Of a DNA stretch of 64,000 bases, positions 41,825 through 54,147 are shown one piece after another. The notes beneath the pieces are model-generated. The model saw nothing but the letters and a program-made list of their open reading frames with translations, ran no database searches and had not been told where the DNA came from. A program made the translations under genes and the position numbers. How positions within the stretch are numbered: the first letter of the stretch is position 1; the number at the start of each line of letters is the position of its first letter. Source of the DNA: Streptomyces reniochalinae (lineage in GTDB: Bacteria > Actinomycetota > Actinomycetes > Streptomycetales > Streptomycetaceae); contig NZ_QOIM01000038.1 of assembly GCF_003323735.1 (NCBI RefSeq), forward strand, positions 62,001 through 126,000, given 5' to 3'.

Positions 41825-41869
41825 ACGCGAATGGCTCCCTCCCGACTGACGGGAGGGAGCCATTCGCGT
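41825..41869. terminator. Bidirectional terminator between convergent genes
   Basis: A perfect 20-bp stem (41825-41844 with 41850-41869) and a 5-base loop, between the hypothetical gene and ctaB. The arms include AATGG/CCATT, so either strand ends with T-containing sequence. Confidence 0.75.
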
Positions 41870-41968
41870 GAGGTGTGGCGTGGGGGCGCCGGCGCGCAGA
41901 AGCGTGCGCGCGGCGGCGCGAGGGGCGCGAGGCACCGTACGAGCCGTCCTCGCGCGGACGAGGGGGCC

Positions 41969-42907
41969 TCAGCGCAGGAACGGGTCGATGGCCACGGCGG
42001 CGAAGACGAGCGACACGTAGGTGATCGACCAGTGGAAGAGGCGCATCTCCTTGAGCTTGGCGCCGGTCAGGCCCGCGCGGGCGCGGGCGCGCAGGGCGTG
42101 CGCCTCCCAGAGCCACAGTCCGCCGGCCAGTACCGCCACCAGAGGGTAGAACCAGCCGACGTACCCCAGCGGCCACAGCAGCAGGGACACCAGCACCATG
42201 ATCCAGCTGTAGACGACGATCTGGGTGGCCACGGTGACGTTGCTGGCGATGGCGGGCAGCATCGGTACGCCGACCCGCTGGTAGTCCTCCTTGACCTTCA
42301 TGGACAGCGGCCAGTAGTGCGGCGGCGTCCAGAAGAACATCACCAGGAAGAGGATGACGGCGGCCCAGCTCACCTCGTTCGTGACGGCGGACCAGCCGAT
42401 GAAGACGGGCAGGCAGCCGGCGATGCCGCCCCAGACGATGTTCTGCGACGTACGCCGCTTGAGAAGCATCGTGTAGACGACGACGTAGAAGAGGAGAGCG
42501 CCCAACGACAGGGCGGCCGAGAGCCAGTTGACCAGCAGGCCGAACATCAGGGTGGAGGCCACCGCGAGGCTGATGCCGAAGACCAGGCACTCCCACGGCT
42601 TGACCATGCCGGTGACCAGCGGACGGCGCTCGGTGCGGTGCATGAGCGCGTCGATGTCGCGGTCGATGTACATGTTCAGCGCGTTGGCGCCGCCCGCAGA
42701 GAGATAACCACCGAGGCAGGTGATCACCACGAGCCGGAGGTCGGGCACGCCCTGAGCCGCCAGGAACATGACCGGGATCGTGGTCATGAGAAGCAGCTCG
42801 ATGATCCGCGGCTTGGTCAGCTCGATGAACGCCTTCACGCGGGCGCCGAGCGGCCGGTGACCGCTGGGCTCCAGCGTCCCCGCGGGACGGGATTCGACGG
42901 CCGTCAC
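41969..42907 (-). CDS. ctaB: Protohaem IX farnesyltransferase CtaB (haem O synthase)
   Basis: About 312 residues from GTG 42907; in-frame ATGs at 42928 and 42958 are alternatives. A UbiA-family prenyltransferase with the polyprenyl-diphosphate binding motif [20 protein letters not shown] and a second acidic region [16 protein letters not shown]. Membrane helices run throughout, starting [20 protein letters not shown] (approximate). It adds a farnesyl group to haem B, giving haem O for CtaA. It is divergent from tkt and convergent with the ctaA side. Confidence 0.95.
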   Translation of the reverse strand: MTAVESRPAGTLEPSGHRPLGARVKAFIELTKPRIIELLLMTTIPVMFLAAQGVPDLRLVVITCLGGYLSAGGANALNMYIDRDIDALMHRTERRPLVTGMVKPWECLVFGISLAVASTLMFGLLVNWLSAALSLGALLFYVVVYTMLLKRRTSQNIVWGGIAGCLPVFIGWSAVTNEVSWAAVILFLVMFFWTPPHYWPLSMKVKEDYQRVGVPMLPAIASNVTVATQIVVYSWIMVLVSLLLWPLGYVGWFYPLVAVLAGGLWLWEAHALRARARAGLTGAKLKEMRLFHWSITYVSLVFAAVAIDPFLR

Positions 42908-43403
42908 GGACACCCCTGATCGACTCATTAGGAACCAGCGAGCCGACGTCACGGGCACACAGCAGGAATAAGGTGCAGGCCCGGGTCAAGCTCGCGCGTA
43001 CCACGCCACTTTAGACGCCTGCCATACCTCGCCCGTCATGGGGGTCGCCCGTGTTGGCCCCCGTCGTGGGTGGTCAGCACGGGCGCGTCGGCGGCCCGCG
43101 GGGCGCGGAGCGTTCCCGGAGGTCAGCGGGGCGGGCAGATCCGAGCGCGGATGGGCCGTGTTCGACGGGCGAATCGGGGGAACAGACGTCAGCCTGGAAG
43201 CGGGTGCCGCGGCGCCCCGGGCAGCCAATCGGTGGGAATAGCACATATCTCTCCCACGTTCTGGTGAATGTCGGCCGGGGACGAGGTGGCGACCGCACAG
43301 TGACCTGTCGAAAAGTCGCACGTCCCGGCAACGGTACGCTCGACACCGCCCGGTGAGCGCACACACCGGCCATCGAACATGTGGAGAGGAGCCCTGACGC
43401 AGG
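42908..43403. other. Divergent intergenic region between ctaB and tkt
   Basis: About 500 bases with promoters presumably for both genes. Visible structure is a GTGGGA/TCCCAC inverted repeat (43232-43257) around an AT-rich centre. On the minus strand a TAAAGT hexamer near 43010 could be a -10 box for ctaB. No gene is recognised here. Confidence 0.4.
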
Positions 43404-45479
<2,076 letters not shown>

Positions 45480-45517
45480 ACCGCCGAGGACTCCCCCGGA
45501 CCCCGTCCGGGACGTGC

Positions 45518-45555
45518 CCCCCGGGTGGTCGCTCACCTGAGCGACCACCCGGGGG
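45518..45555 (+). terminator. Hairpin between tkt and tal
   Basis: A perfect 18-bp stem (45518-45535 with 45538-45555) and a 2-base loop, 38 bases after the tkt stop. The stem is strong enough to stop much of the tkt transcript, so tal and the later genes may also have their own promoter. Confidence 0.65.
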
Positions 45556-45600
45556 CCCCGACACAACGAAAAGCCAACAAGCACAGGAGATGCGAATCCC

Positions 45601-46719
45601 ATGACAGACGCACTGAAGCGCCTTACCGACGAAGGCGTCGCGATCTGGCTGGACGACCTGTCGCGCAAGCGCATCACGTCGGGCGACCTCGGCGAGCTGA
45701 TCGACGAGCACCACGTGGTCGGCGTGACGACCAACCCGACCATCTTCCAGAAGGCCATCTCGGCAGGTGACGGCTACGAGCAGCAGGTCTCCGACCTGGC
45801 CGCCCGCCGCGTCTCCGTCGAGGAGGCCGTCCGCATGATCACCACGGCGGACGTCCGCGACGCCGCCGACGTGATGCGTCCGGTCTACGACGCGACCGGC
45901 GGCAAGGACGGCCGGGTCTCCATCGAGGTCGACCCGCGGCTGGCCCACAACACCAAGGCGACGGTCGCCGAGGCCCGCCAGCTGGCCTGGCTGGTCGACC
46001 GGCCCAACACCTTCATCAAGATTCCGGCTACCGAGGCCGGTCTCCCCGCCATCACCGAGACGATCGGCAAGGGCATCAGCGTCAACGTCACGCTGATCTT
46101 CTCGCTGGAGCGGTACCGGGCGGTCATGGACGCCTACATGGCGGGCCTGGAGAAGGCCAAGAGCCTGGGCCTCGACCTGTCCGACATCCACTCCGTGGCG
46201 TCCTTCTTCGTCTCCCGCGTGGACACCGAGGTCGACAAGCGGCTCGCCGCGCTCGACACCGACGAGGCCAAGGCTCTCAAGAGCAAGTCGGCCATCGCCA
46301 ACGCCCGACTGGCCTACCGGGAGTACGAGCAGGTCGTCGCCTCCGACCGCTGGCAGGCCCTGGAGAGGGCCGGCGCCAACCAGCAGCGCCCCCTGTGGGC
46401 GTCCACCGGCGTGAAGGACCCGCAGCTGTCCGACACCCTGTACGTGACCCAACTGGTGGCCCCCAACACGGTCAACACCATGCCGGAGGCCACCCTCAAG
46501 GCCGTCGGCGACCACGGCGACAACGAGGGCGACGCGGTCCGCGGCACCTACGAGGACGCGCAGGCCGTCCTCGACGGCCTCGCCAAGCTGGGCATCTCCT
46601 ACGACGACGTCGTCAAGGTGCTCGAGGACGAGGGCGTGCAGAAGTTCGAGGACTCCTGGAAGGACCTGCTCACGTCCACGGAGGCCGAACTGCAGCGCCT
46701 CGCGCCGAAGGAGGCGTAA
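45601..46719 (+). CDS. tal: Transaldolase
   Basis: 372 residues, the long actinobacterial form. It transfers dihydroxyacetone units in the pentose phosphate pathway. Landmarks are [20 protein letters not shown] near the N-terminus, [20 protein letters not shown] with the Schiff-base Lys (FIKIPAT), [20 protein letters not shown] and [20 protein letters not shown]. The start follows GGAG closely, and zwf begins 5 bases after its stop. Confidence 0.96.
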   Translation: MTDALKRLTDEGVAIWLDDLSRKRITSGDLGELIDEHHVVGVTTNPTIFQKAISAGDGYEQQVSDLAARRVSVEEAVRMITTADVRDAADVMRPVYDATGGKDGRVSIEVDPRLAHNTKATVAEARQLAWLVDRPNTFIKIPATEAGLPAITETIGKGISVNVTLIFSLERYRAVMDAYMAGLEKAKSLGLDLSDIHSVASFFVSRVDTEVDKRLAALDTDEAKALKSKSAIANARLAYREYEQVVASDRWQALERAGANQQRPLWASTGVKDPQLSDTLYVTQLVAPNTVNTMPEATLKAVGDHGDNEGDAVRGTYEDAQAVLDGLAKLGISYDDVVKVLEDEGVQKFEDSWKDLLTSTEAELQRLAPKEA

Positions 46720-46724
46720 GCGAA

Positions 46725-48260
46725 TTGAGCAACGTCAGCGGTACGGACAACCCGCTGCGTGACGCTCAGGACCGGCGGCTCCCGCGTATCGCGGGGCCGT
46801 CGGGCCTGGTCATCTTCGGTGTCACGGGCGATCTGTCCCGGAAGAAGCTGATGCCCGCGGTCTACGACCTCGCCAACCGCGGACTCCTGCCACCCGGCTT
46901 CTCCCTCATCGGCTTCGCACGCCGCGACTGGGAGGACGAGGACTTCGCCCAGGTCGTCCACGACGCGGTCAAGGAACACTCCCGGACCACCTTCCGCGAG
47001 GAGGTCTGGCAGCAGCTCGCCCAGGGCATGCGCTTCGTCCCCGGCGAATTCCACGACGACGAGGCTTTCGAAACCCTGCGGGCCACCATCGAGGAACTCG
47101 ACAAGTCCCGCGGCACCGGTGGCAACTTCGCCTTCTACCTGTCGGTACCGCCCAAGTTCTTCCCCACGGTCGTCTCCCAGCTCAAGAAGCACGGCCTCTC
47201 CGACGTGGGGCCAGGATCCTGGCGCCGCGCCGTCATCGAGAAGCCCTTCGGGCACGACCTGAAGTCGGCCCAGGAGCTGAACTCCGTCATCCACGAGGTC
47301 TTCCGGGCCAGCTCGGTCTTCCGGATCGACCACTACCTCGGCAAGGAGACGGTCCAGAACATCCTGGCCCTCCGCTTCGCCAACACGATGTTCGAACCGC
47401 TGTGGAACCGCAGCTACGTCGACCACGTGCAGATCACCATGGCCGAGGACATCGGCATCGGCGGACGCGCCGGCTACTACGACGGCATCGGCTCCGCGCG
47501 CGACGTCATCCAAAACCACCTCCTCCAGCTCCTCGCCCTGACCGCCATGGAGGAACCCACCTCCTTCGACGCCAAGGCGCTCGTCACCGAGAAACTCAAG
47601 GTCCTCAACTCGGTACGGCTGCCGAAGGACCTGGGCAAGCACACGGTGCGCGGCCAGTACGCGGCCGGCTGGCAAGGCGGCGAGAAGGTGCCCGGATACC
47701 TGGACGAAGAGGGCATCGACCCCCAGTCCAAGACCGACACCTACGCCGCCATCAAACTGGCGATCGACAACCGCCGCTGGGCGGGCGTCCCGTTCTACCT
47801 GCGCACCGGCAAGCGACTCGGCCGCCGCGTCACCGAGATCGCCGTCGTCTTCCAACGCGCCCCCCACTCGCCCTTCGACACCACCGACACCCAGGAACTG
47901 GGGGAGAACGCCCTCGTCATCCGCGTCCAGCCCGACGAAGGCGTCACCATCAGGTTCGGCTCGAAGGTGCCCGGCACCCAGATGGAGATCCGCGACGTCA
48001 CGATGGACTTCGCCTACGGCGAATCCTTCACCGAGTCCAGCCCCGAGGCGTACGAACGGCTCATCCTCGACGTCCTGCTGGGCGACGCGAACCTCTTCCC
48101 CCGGCACCAGGAAGTCGAACGCTCCTGGGAGATCCTCGACCCCGTCGAGGAGTACTGGGACACACACGGCAAGCCCGAGCAGTACCCCGCCGGCACCTGG
48201 GGGCCCCAGAGCGCCGACGAGATGCTCGCACGCGACGGACGGATTTGGCGGCGGCCATGA
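46725..48260 (+). CDS. zwf: Glucose-6-phosphate 1-dehydrogenase Zwf
   Basis: About 511 residues from a TTG at 46725 with GAAGGAGG upstream inside the end of tal; TTG is an unusual start here. Landmarks are the NADP-binding GLVIFGVTGDLSRKKLMPAV, the active-site SVFRIDHYLGKETVQNILAL, YYDGIGSARDVIQNHLLQLL and VPFYLRTGKRLGRRVTEIAV. It makes 6-phosphogluconolactone and NADPH. The stop overlaps the opcA ATG (ATGA), consistent with opcA being its assembly partner. Confidence 0.96.
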   Translation: MSNVSGTDNPLRDAQDRRLPRIAGPSGLVIFGVTGDLSRKKLMPAVYDLANRGLLPPGFSLIGFARRDWEDEDFAQVVHDAVKEHSRTTFREEVWQQLAQGMRFVPGEFHDDEAFETLRATIEELDKSRGTGGNFAFYLSVPPKFFPTVVSQLKKHGLSDVGPGSWRRAVIEKPFGHDLKSAQELNSVIHEVFRASSVFRIDHYLGKETVQNILALRFANTMFEPLWNRSYVDHVQITMAEDIGIGGRAGYYDGIGSARDVIQNHLLQLLALTAMEEPTSFDAKALVTEKLKVLNSVRLPKDLGKHTVRGQYAAGWQGGEKVPGYLDEEGIDPQSKTDTYAAIKLAIDNRRWAGVPFYLRTGKRLGRRVTEIAVVFQRAPHSPFDTTDTQELGENALVIRVQPDEGVTIRFGSKVPGTQMEIRDVTMDFAYGESFTESSPEAYERLILDVLLGDANLFPRHQEVERSWEILDPVEEYWDTHGKPEQYPAGTWGPQSADEMLARDGRIWRRP

Positions 48261-49435
48261 ACATCGACCTCACGGACACCACGTCCAGCCGCATCAACAC
48301 CGAGCTGGTCAAGGCGCGCCGCTCCCTCGGCTCGCCTGCCATGGGCATGGTGCTCACCCTCGTCATCGTCACCGACGAAGGCAACCACTACGACGCGCTC
48401 AAGGCCGCCAGCGGCGCCTCCAAGGAACACCCCTCCCGCATCCTCGTCGTCGTCCGACGCCCCGGACGCTCCCCCCGCGACCGGGCGCGCCACCGGCTCG
48501 ACGCCGAGGTCCGCGTCGGCGCCGACGTGGGCGAGGCGGGCTCCGGCGAAACGGTCATCCTGCGGCTGCACGGAGAACTGGCCTCGCACTCCCACAGCGT
48601 CGTCCTGCCGCTCCTGCTGCCGGACGCCCCCGTGGTCGTGTGGTGGCCCGAGGACGCGCCCCCCAACCCGGCCGAGGACGCCCTCGGCAAACTCGCACAG
48701 CGGCGCATCACCGACGCCGCCGCCACGGAGGACCCCGTCGGCGCGCTCAGCATGCGCGCGAGCACCTACGCGCCCGGCGACACCGACCTGTCCTGGACCC
48801 GCGTCACCCCCTGGCGCAGCATGCTCGCCGCCTCGCTGGACCAGAAACTGGCCACCATCGACTCGGCAGTCGTCGAAGGCGAGGAGTACAACCCCTCCAG
48901 CGAACTCCTCGCCCTCTGGCTCGCCGAACGCCTCCGCGTCCCCGTCGAACGCCGCATCTCCGAAGGCCCCGGCATCACCGGCGTACGGCTGGAGACCGTA
49001 GACGGCCAGATCTGCCTCGACCGCGCCGACGGCGCCCTCGCCGAACTCGCCGTCCCCGGCCAGCCCGACCGCCACGTCGCCCTCCAGCGGCGCACCACCG
49101 CCGAACTCCTCGCCGAGGAACTGCGGCGGCTCGACCCCGACGAGGCGTACGCCGAAGCCGTCCGCTTCGGAGTCAACAAGATCTCGGGCCCCGACCCTGC
49201 GCACCCCACACCCGCCTCACCCGCCCCCGCACCTGCGGAGGCCTCCGGCGTGACGGATGCCGAGGCACAGGCGGCACCGGGTGCGACCTCCGAGGAGGCC
49301 GCGGCCAGCGCTCCGGCCTCCCCGGGCACCGGAGCCACCGAACGGCCCACCGCCGCCTCCCCCGCGCCGGCGAAGAAGAAGGCCACCTCACCGTCACCGT
49401 CGAAGACCCGGGCGGCGAAGAAGGGCCAGAAGTGA
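48257..49435 (+). CDS. opcA: Glucose-6-phosphate dehydrogenase assembly protein OpcA
   Basis: 392 residues. OpcA is a redox-linked activator of Zwf in cyanobacteria and actinobacteria. Landmarks are SRINTELVKARRSLGSPAMG, VLPLLLPDAPVVVWWPEDAP, LSWTRVTPWRSMLAASLDQK and GVRLETVDGQICLDRADGAL. The C-terminal 80 residues are a Pro/Ala/Thr-rich tail ending in a Lys-rich patch, longer than most. It overlaps zwf (ATGA) and pgl (GTGA), so the three are tightly coupled. Confidence 0.95.
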   Translation: MNIDLTDTTSSRINTELVKARRSLGSPAMGMVLTLVIVTDEGNHYDALKAASGASKEHPSRILVVVRRPGRSPRDRARHRLDAEVRVGADVGEAGSGETVILRLHGELASHSHSVVLPLLLPDAPVVVWWPEDAPPNPAEDALGKLAQRRITDAAATEDPVGALSMRASTYAPGDTDLSWTRVTPWRSMLAASLDQKLATIDSAVVEGEEYNPSSELLALWLAERLRVPVERRISEGPGITGVRLETVDGQICLDRADGALAELAVPGQPDRHVALQRRTTAELLAEELRRLDPDEAYAEAVRFGVNKISGPDPAHPTPASPAPAPAEASGVTDAEAQAAPGATSEEAAASAPASPGTGATERPTAASPAPAKKKATSPSPSKTRAAKKGQK

Positions 49436-50208
49436 ACGCGGCAGCCACCGGACGCGAAATCCTCATCCACCGCGACAAGGACGAACTCGCCCAGGCCACA
49501 GCCGCGCGCCTCATCACGCGCATCGCCGACGCCCAAGCCGCACACGGCACCGCCTCCGCCGTCCTCACCGGAGGCCGCAACGGCAACGCACTGCTCGCCG
49601 CGGTCGCCGCCTCCGGCGACCGCGACCGCATCGACTGGTCACGGCTCGACCTGTGGTGGGGCGACGAACGGTTCCTCCCCGAGAACGACCCCGAACGCAA
49701 CCACACACAGGCCCGCGAAGTCCTCCTCGACACCGCGCCGCTCGACCCCGCACGCGTCCACGTGATGCCGCCCTCCGACGGGCCGTACGCCGGCGACCCC
49801 GAAGCCGCGGCGGAGGCCTACGCCACCGAACTCGCCGCCGCGGCAGGGCCCGACTCCGCCGAGCGCGTCCCCGCCTTCGACGTGCTCCTCCTCGGCGTCG
49901 GACCCGACACCCACGTCGCGTCCCTCTTCCCCGAACACCCCGCACTCCGGGAAACGGAACGGACGGTCGTCGGCGTCCACGGCGCGCCCAAACCGCCACC
50001 CACCCGCCTCTCCCTCACACTGCCCGCCATCCGGGCGGCACGAGAGGTATGGCTGCTGGCGGCGGGGGAGGACAAAGCCGGAGCGGTCGCCTGCGCCCTT
50101 GCGGGCTCCGGCGAACTTCAGGCGCCCGCCGCGGCGGTGTGCGGGCGTTCCCGCACCCTTTGGCTGCTCGACGAAGCCGCCGCCTCCCGCCTTCCCGCCA
50201 CCACATGA
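49432..50208 (+). CDS. pgl: 6-phosphogluconolactonase
   Basis: 258 residues from GTG 49432, overlapping the opcA stop. SugarP isomerase-like fold with SAVLTGGRNGNALLAAVAAS, the conserved WSRLDLWWGDERFLPENDPE, HVMPPSDGP, and VLLLGVGPDTHVASLFPEHP, which has the catalytic His. It hydrolyses the lactone from Zwf. One antisense frame runs through it, but codon use and family match support this strand. Confidence 0.96.
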   Translation: MNAAATGREILIHRDKDELAQATAARLITRIADAQAAHGTASAVLTGGRNGNALLAAVAASGDRDRIDWSRLDLWWGDERFLPENDPERNHTQAREVLLDTAPLDPARVHVMPPSDGPYAGDPEAAAEAYATELAAAAGPDSAERVPAFDVLLLGVGPDTHVASLFPEHPALRETERTVVGVHGAPKPPPTRLSLTLPAIRAAREVWLLAAGEDKAGAVACALAGSGELQAPAAAVCGRSRTLWLLDEAAASRLPATT

Positions 50209-50439
50209 GCCCCGGGGGACAGGGGCCCTACCCCCTGTCCCCCTCCCCCTCGCACGGCAACTTCTGCTCCACCTCTGCCATGGCCGCCTGCACCCCATGG
50301 GCCCTCTTTCTCCGCGCTGACTCCCTCGCCGGGTCGAAACACCGGGCTGTACAAGGTGCGCGGAACCTTCAGCCCGCAGAGGGTCTGCGGTAGTCGATAC
50401 TCGCGTACGGGCCCGCCGCATCCAACGGCGACGAATACG

Positions 50440-51207
50440 AGTGCCAGGCTGGTGTGCGAGCGGGCTCAGCCGGTGTGCTGCTCGCATGGTGCCCTGGGGG
50501 CCGAGGGCGGCCAGCAATGTGCGCGCGTACTCGGGGTCGTCGGCGTTCTGGCGCTGGAGGAAGGCGAGGTCCTGGAGTTCGGAGGAGGTGAGGGTGTCGC
50601 CGCGCGCGAGCTTCTCGTAGAGCGTGGTGGCGCGGCGGGCGTGGGCGGTGCCCGCGTCACCGGGCAGGGCGCCGTTGAAGCCGTCGGGGAGGCCGCGGCC
50701 GTCGTCGGCGGGGTCTGTCTGGAGGGCGAGCCGCAGGTTGCGGTCGGCGCCCTGGGTGTTCTGGACGGCGCGGGCGATGCGCTCGGTCCACTCGGTTTCG
50801 GCGTGCCGGCGGGTGGCGGGGTCCTGGTCGGTGGTGGTGCGGGCGGGGTCAACCGTGCGGCGGCCGGTGGGTGAGACCGTCATTCCGGCGTCCCGCGCCT
50901 GGTCGCGCAGGCGCTCCAGGCGTTGCCGGTGCTCGTGGAGGGTTTCGTATGCCTCGTCGAGCAGTTTGCCGACCGCGCGGGCCTCGTCGCGGGCGCTCGC
51001 GAACTCCTCCAGTGTGGTGCGGGTGTGCGTGCGGTAGGCGGTGGCCGCCGCGCCGTGCCGGTTCTGTGCGGAGGCGGCTGCGGCCGCGTGGTCGCGGTAG
51101 GTGCCGTGGAGGGTGGCGTAGCGGTCTCCTATGGCCTGCCAGGCGCGGGCGGCGGTACGCAGGAGGCCGAGGTCGCTGTTGAGGATCGTCGCGTAGTCGA
51201 GGCTCAC
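50440..51207 (-). pseudogene. Truncated WXG/ESX-like helical protein
   Basis: The N-terminal 240 or so residues look real: MSLDYATILNSDLGLLRTAA, a long helical hairpin (KLLDEAYETLHEHRQRLERL), then LQDLAFLQRQNADDPEYART and LLAALGPQGT. This is the pattern of a large Streptomyces family with a WXG-like N-terminus. After about 50480 the similarity ends and the frame continues without a stop, as an antisense shadow, into pgl down to 49639. The gene seems to have lost its C-terminal half by deletion. It may still be expressed, but not as the normal protein. Confidence 0.65.
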
Positions 51208-51348
51208 TCCGGGCCGCCACTCGATCGAGTGACCGGTGGGCAGGCGGGAAGGGCGGAGATCTCACCGGTCTCCGCCCCTCCAGGCAGCGTGTTCGGCTGT
51301 GCGACGGGTGCGCGCAGCGGCACGGCACGCACTCCGACGCGCGCGCCC

Positions 51349-53004
51349 TCAGGCTGTGCGCCCCCGCAGGGAGCGGTAGCGCTCGACCAGTGTGGTGGTC
51401 GAGGCGTCGAGCCCTGGCACGTCCGCTCCTTCGGTGAGGGCGGGTTCCAGGCGCTTGGCGAGGACCTTGCCGAGTTCGACGCCCCACTGGTCGAAGGAGT
51501 CGATGTCCCAGATGGCGCCCTGGACGAAGACCTTGTGTTCGTACAGGGCGACGAGTTGGCCGAGGACGGACGGGGTCAGCGCCGAGGCGAGGATGGTGGT
51601 GCTGGGGCGGTTGCCGGGGAAGGTGCGGTGCGGCACCTGGGCTTCGGGGGTGCCTTCGGCGCGTACCTCGTCGGCGGTCTTGCCGAAGGCGAGCGCCTGG
51701 CCCTGGGCGAAGAGGTTGGCCATGAGGAGGTCGTGCTGATCGCGCAGGTCGCCGAGTTCGGCGATGGGGTCGGCGAAGCCGATGAGGTCGGCGGGGATCA
51801 TCTTGGTGCCCTGGTGCAGCAGCTGGTAGTAGGCGTGCTGGCCGTTGGTGCCGGGCGTGCCCCAGACGACGGGCCCGGTCTGCCAGTGCACGGGGTCGCC
51901 GCCGCGGGTGGTGGACTTGCCGTTGGACTCCATGTCCAGCTGCTGCAGGTAGGCGGTGAACTGGGACAGGTAGTGGCTGTAGGGCAGTACGGCGTGCGAC
52001 TGGGCGTCGTGGAAGTTGCCGTACCAGATGCCGAGCAGGCCGAGCAGCAGCGGCGCGTTGGACTCGAAGGGCGCGGTGCGGAAGTGCTCGTCCATGAGGT
52101 GGAAGCCGGCGAGCATGTCGCCGAAGCACTCGGGGCCGATGGCGACCATGAGGGAGAGGCCGATGGCGGAGTCGTAGGAGTAGCGGCCGCCGACCCAGTC
52201 CCAGAACTCGAACATGTTGTCGGTGTTGATGCCGAATTCGGAGACCTTCTCCGCGTTGGTGGAAACGGCGACGAAGTGCTTGGCCACGGCCGAGGGGTCG
52301 CCGTCGAACGCGCCGAGCAGCCAGGCGCGCGCTGCCTTCGCGTTGGTGATCGTCTCGATCGTGGTGAAGGTCTTGGAGGCGACGATGAACAGCGTCTCGG
52401 CCGGGTCGAGGTCGCGGACCGCCTCGTGCAGGTCGGCGCCGTCGACGTTGGAGACGAAGCGGAAGGTCATGTCGCGTCGCGCGTAGGGGCGCAGCGCCTC
52501 GTAGGCCATCTTCGGGCCGAGGTCGGAGCCGCCGATACCGATGTTGACGACGTTCTTGATGCGCTTTCCGGTGTGGCCGGTCCAGTGCCCCTCGCGCACC
52601 TTGGTGGCGAAGGTGCCCATGCGGATGAGGACTTGGTGCACCTTGGGGGAAACGTTCTCCCCGTCCGTGCGCACGGTGGCCGATTCCGGGGTGCGCAGCG
52701 CCGTGTGCAGGACAGCGCGGTCCTCGGTGACGTTGATCTTCTCGCCCTCGAACATGGCGTCGCGCAGCGGTGCGACGCCCGCCGCCTCGGCGAGCTGTCG
52801 CAGCAGGCGCAGCGTCTCGTCGGTGACCAGGTGCTTGGAGTAGTCGATGTAGAGATCACCGACCCGCACGGTGTAGCGTCCGGCGCGCTGAGGGTCGTCG
52901 TCGAACAGCCGCCGCAGGTGCGTCTGGCCGAACTCCTCGCGGTGCTGGGACAACGCGCGCCACTCGGGCATCTGGTCGAGTTGGGTGCGGCCTTCAGCGT
53001 TCAT
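51349..53004 (-). CDS. pgi: Glucose-6-phosphate isomerase
   Basis: 551 residues from ATG 53004. Landmarks are [40 protein letters not shown], the active-site [20 protein letters not shown], and the end [20 protein letters not shown]. It links glycolysis with the zwf pathway encoded just upstream on the other strand. The truncated WXG-like gene follows on the same strand. A long hairpin lies 54 bases upstream of its start. Confidence 0.97.
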   Translation of the reverse strand: MNAEGRTQLDQMPEWRALSQHREEFGQTHLRRLFDDDPQRAGRYTVRVGDLYIDYSKHLVTDETLRLLRQLAEAAGVAPLRDAMFEGEKINVTEDRAVLHTALRTPESATVRTDGENVSPKVHQVLIRMGTFATKVREGHWTGHTGKRIKNVVNIGIGGSDLGPKMAYEALRPYARRDMTFRFVSNVDGADLHEAVRDLDPAETLFIVASKTFTTIETITNAKAARAWLLGAFDGDPSAVAKHFVAVSTNAEKVSEFGINTDNMFEFWDWVGGRYSYDSAIGLSLMVAIGPECFGDMLAGFHLMDEHFRTAPFESNAPLLLGLLGIWYGNFHDAQSHAVLPYSHYLSQFTAYLQQLDMESNGKSTTRGGDPVHWQTGPVVWGTPGTNGQHAYYQLLHQGTKMIPADLIGFADPIAELGDLRDQHDLLMANLFAQGQALAFGKTADEVRAEGTPEAQVPHRTFPGNRPSTTILASALTPSVLGQLVALYEHKVFVQGAIWDIDSFDQWGVELGKVLAKRLEPALTEGADVPGLDASTTTLVERYRSLRGRTA

Positions 53005-53057
53005 CAGCGAAATCAGCCCATTCGTCTCGTAATGATCCCCGCCGCTCCCCAACCTAG

Positions 53058-53115
53058 ACGATGGACGGCTCGGCCGCGGACCGCAGGGGCGGTGTGCGGC
53101 CGAGCCGTCCATCGT
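53058..53115 (-). terminator. Long hairpin between rbpA and pgi
   Basis: A perfect 20-bp outer stem (53058-53077 with 53096-53115) and a 5-bp inner stem (53080-53084 with 53089-53093). It lies 91 bases after the rbpA stop and just upstream of pgi, so it probably ends rbpA transcription. Confidence 0.65.
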
Positions 53116-53205
53116 TCGGTGCTGTGCGGGTGTCGTGCGGAGGCTGTGGGCTGCCGGATGGCGCGCTGCGGCCCGGAGGTGCGGGCTGTGAGGCGGGCTG
53201 CGCGC

Positions 53206-53541
53206 TCAGATCTCCCCGCGGAGCTTGGCGAGCGCCTCGGCGAGAATCGCCTCGCCGTCCGCGTCGCTGCGCCGCTCCCGCACGTAGGCGAGATGAGTCT
53301 TGTACGGCTCCGTACGCGGCGGGTCCGGGGGGTTGTCCTGGTCCTTGCCTGCGGGGAAACCGCAGCGCGGGCAGTCCCAGGTCTCCGGGATGTCCGCGTC
53401 GCTGGCGAAGCTCGGCTGGGTCTCGTGCCCGTTGGAGCACCAGAAGGAGATGCGAAGGCGGGGCGCGGACTCGCCTCGCTCGGCCTCGCCCATCGGCCCC
53501 GCTCCGACCCGGCTGCCCCGGATCGCGTTGCCACTTGCCAC
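53206..53541 (-). CDS. rbpA: RNA polymerase-binding protein RbpA
   Basis: 111 residues from GTG 53541 with GCAGGAG upstream. RbpA activates RNA polymerase carrying HrdB-type sigma in actinobacteria. The RbpA core is visible: RISFWCSNGHETQPSFASDA with the first Cys/His ligands, then CPRCGFPAGKDQDNPP, and the sigma-interaction region RTEPYKTHLAYVRERRSDAD. Both ends match the family. It is divergent in function from its neighbours and appears to be its own unit. Confidence 0.93.
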   Translation of the reverse strand: MASGNAIRGSRVGAGPMGEAERGESAPRLRISFWCSNGHETQPSFASDADIPETWDCPRCGFPAGKDQDNPPDPPRTEPYKTHLAYVRERRSDADGEAILAEALAKLRGEI

Positions 53542-53750
53542 GGTCGTAACTCCTGCCTCACGGTGCTACGGAGCAGCGGTCCATGCGCGCGCTCCGCTGC
53601 GGGCGCCCTAGTGTACGTAGGGCCCAACGCGCGCCCGGTGACCGGAGTTACTGCGTCGGTACCGGACGCGAGCCCTCATGATAGGCAGGGGGTGCGAGGC
53701 TCTGTCAGCCGTTGTGCAGGCGTCAACTGGCGATCAGTCGGACGAGGGCC

Positions 53751-53984
53751 TCACTTGAACTTCATCAGCAGGCCGAGCACGACGATGACGGCGAACCACA
53801 GCAGGCCGACGACGACCGTGATCCGGTCGAGGTTGCGCTCGGCGACCGACGAACCGCCGACGGAGGACTGCATGCCGCCGCCGAACATGTCGGAGAGGCC
53901 GCCGCCCTTGCCCTTGTGCATCAGCACCAGCAGCAGCAGCAGCGCGCTGAAGACGATGAGGGCGATAGAGAACCCCATGACCAC
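53751..53984 (-). CDS. secG: Preprotein translocase subunit SecG
   Basis: 77 residues from GTG 53984 (the in-frame ATG at 53978 may be the true start). Two membrane helices (FSIALIVFSALLLLLVLMHK and ITVVVGLLWFAVIVVLGLLM) flank a cytoplasmic loop with GKGGGLSDMFGGGM, the SecG signature. It belongs to the SecYEG channel. It follows tpiA, a common position in actinomycetes, but a 14-bp hairpin separates the two. Confidence 0.95.
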   Translation of the reverse strand: MVMGFSIALIVFSALLLLLVLMHKGKGGGLSDMFGGGMQSSVGGSSVAERNLDRITVVVGLLWFAVIVVLGLLMKFK

Positions 53985-54034
53985 GGCTGGACCAACTCTC
54001 TCGGATCGTCGCTGAACACTTTCGGTTACAAAGT

Positions 54035-54072
54035 GCTTACGGGGCCGGTGCGTGTGCCCCGGCCCCGTAAGC
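54035..54072 (-). terminator. Terminator after tpiA
   Basis: A perfect 14-bp stem (54035-54048 with 54059-54072) and a 10-base loop, between tpiA and secG. Confidence 0.7.
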
Positions 54073-54147
54073 CTACGACGGGCGAGCGCCCCTCGTCACA
54101 CGCTGCACAGGAGCGCGCCCCGGTGCGGGGTCGGGCACCTGCCGCGA

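Noticed and set aside
43232-43257. GTGGGA/TCCCAC repeat upstream of tkt as a defined operator
   Set aside because: Arms are only 6 bp with a 14-base spacer; too weak to assign to a regulator.
49639-50430. C-terminal extension of the WXG-like frame
   Set aside because: Composition changes sharply, there is no family similarity, and it is antisense to pgl.
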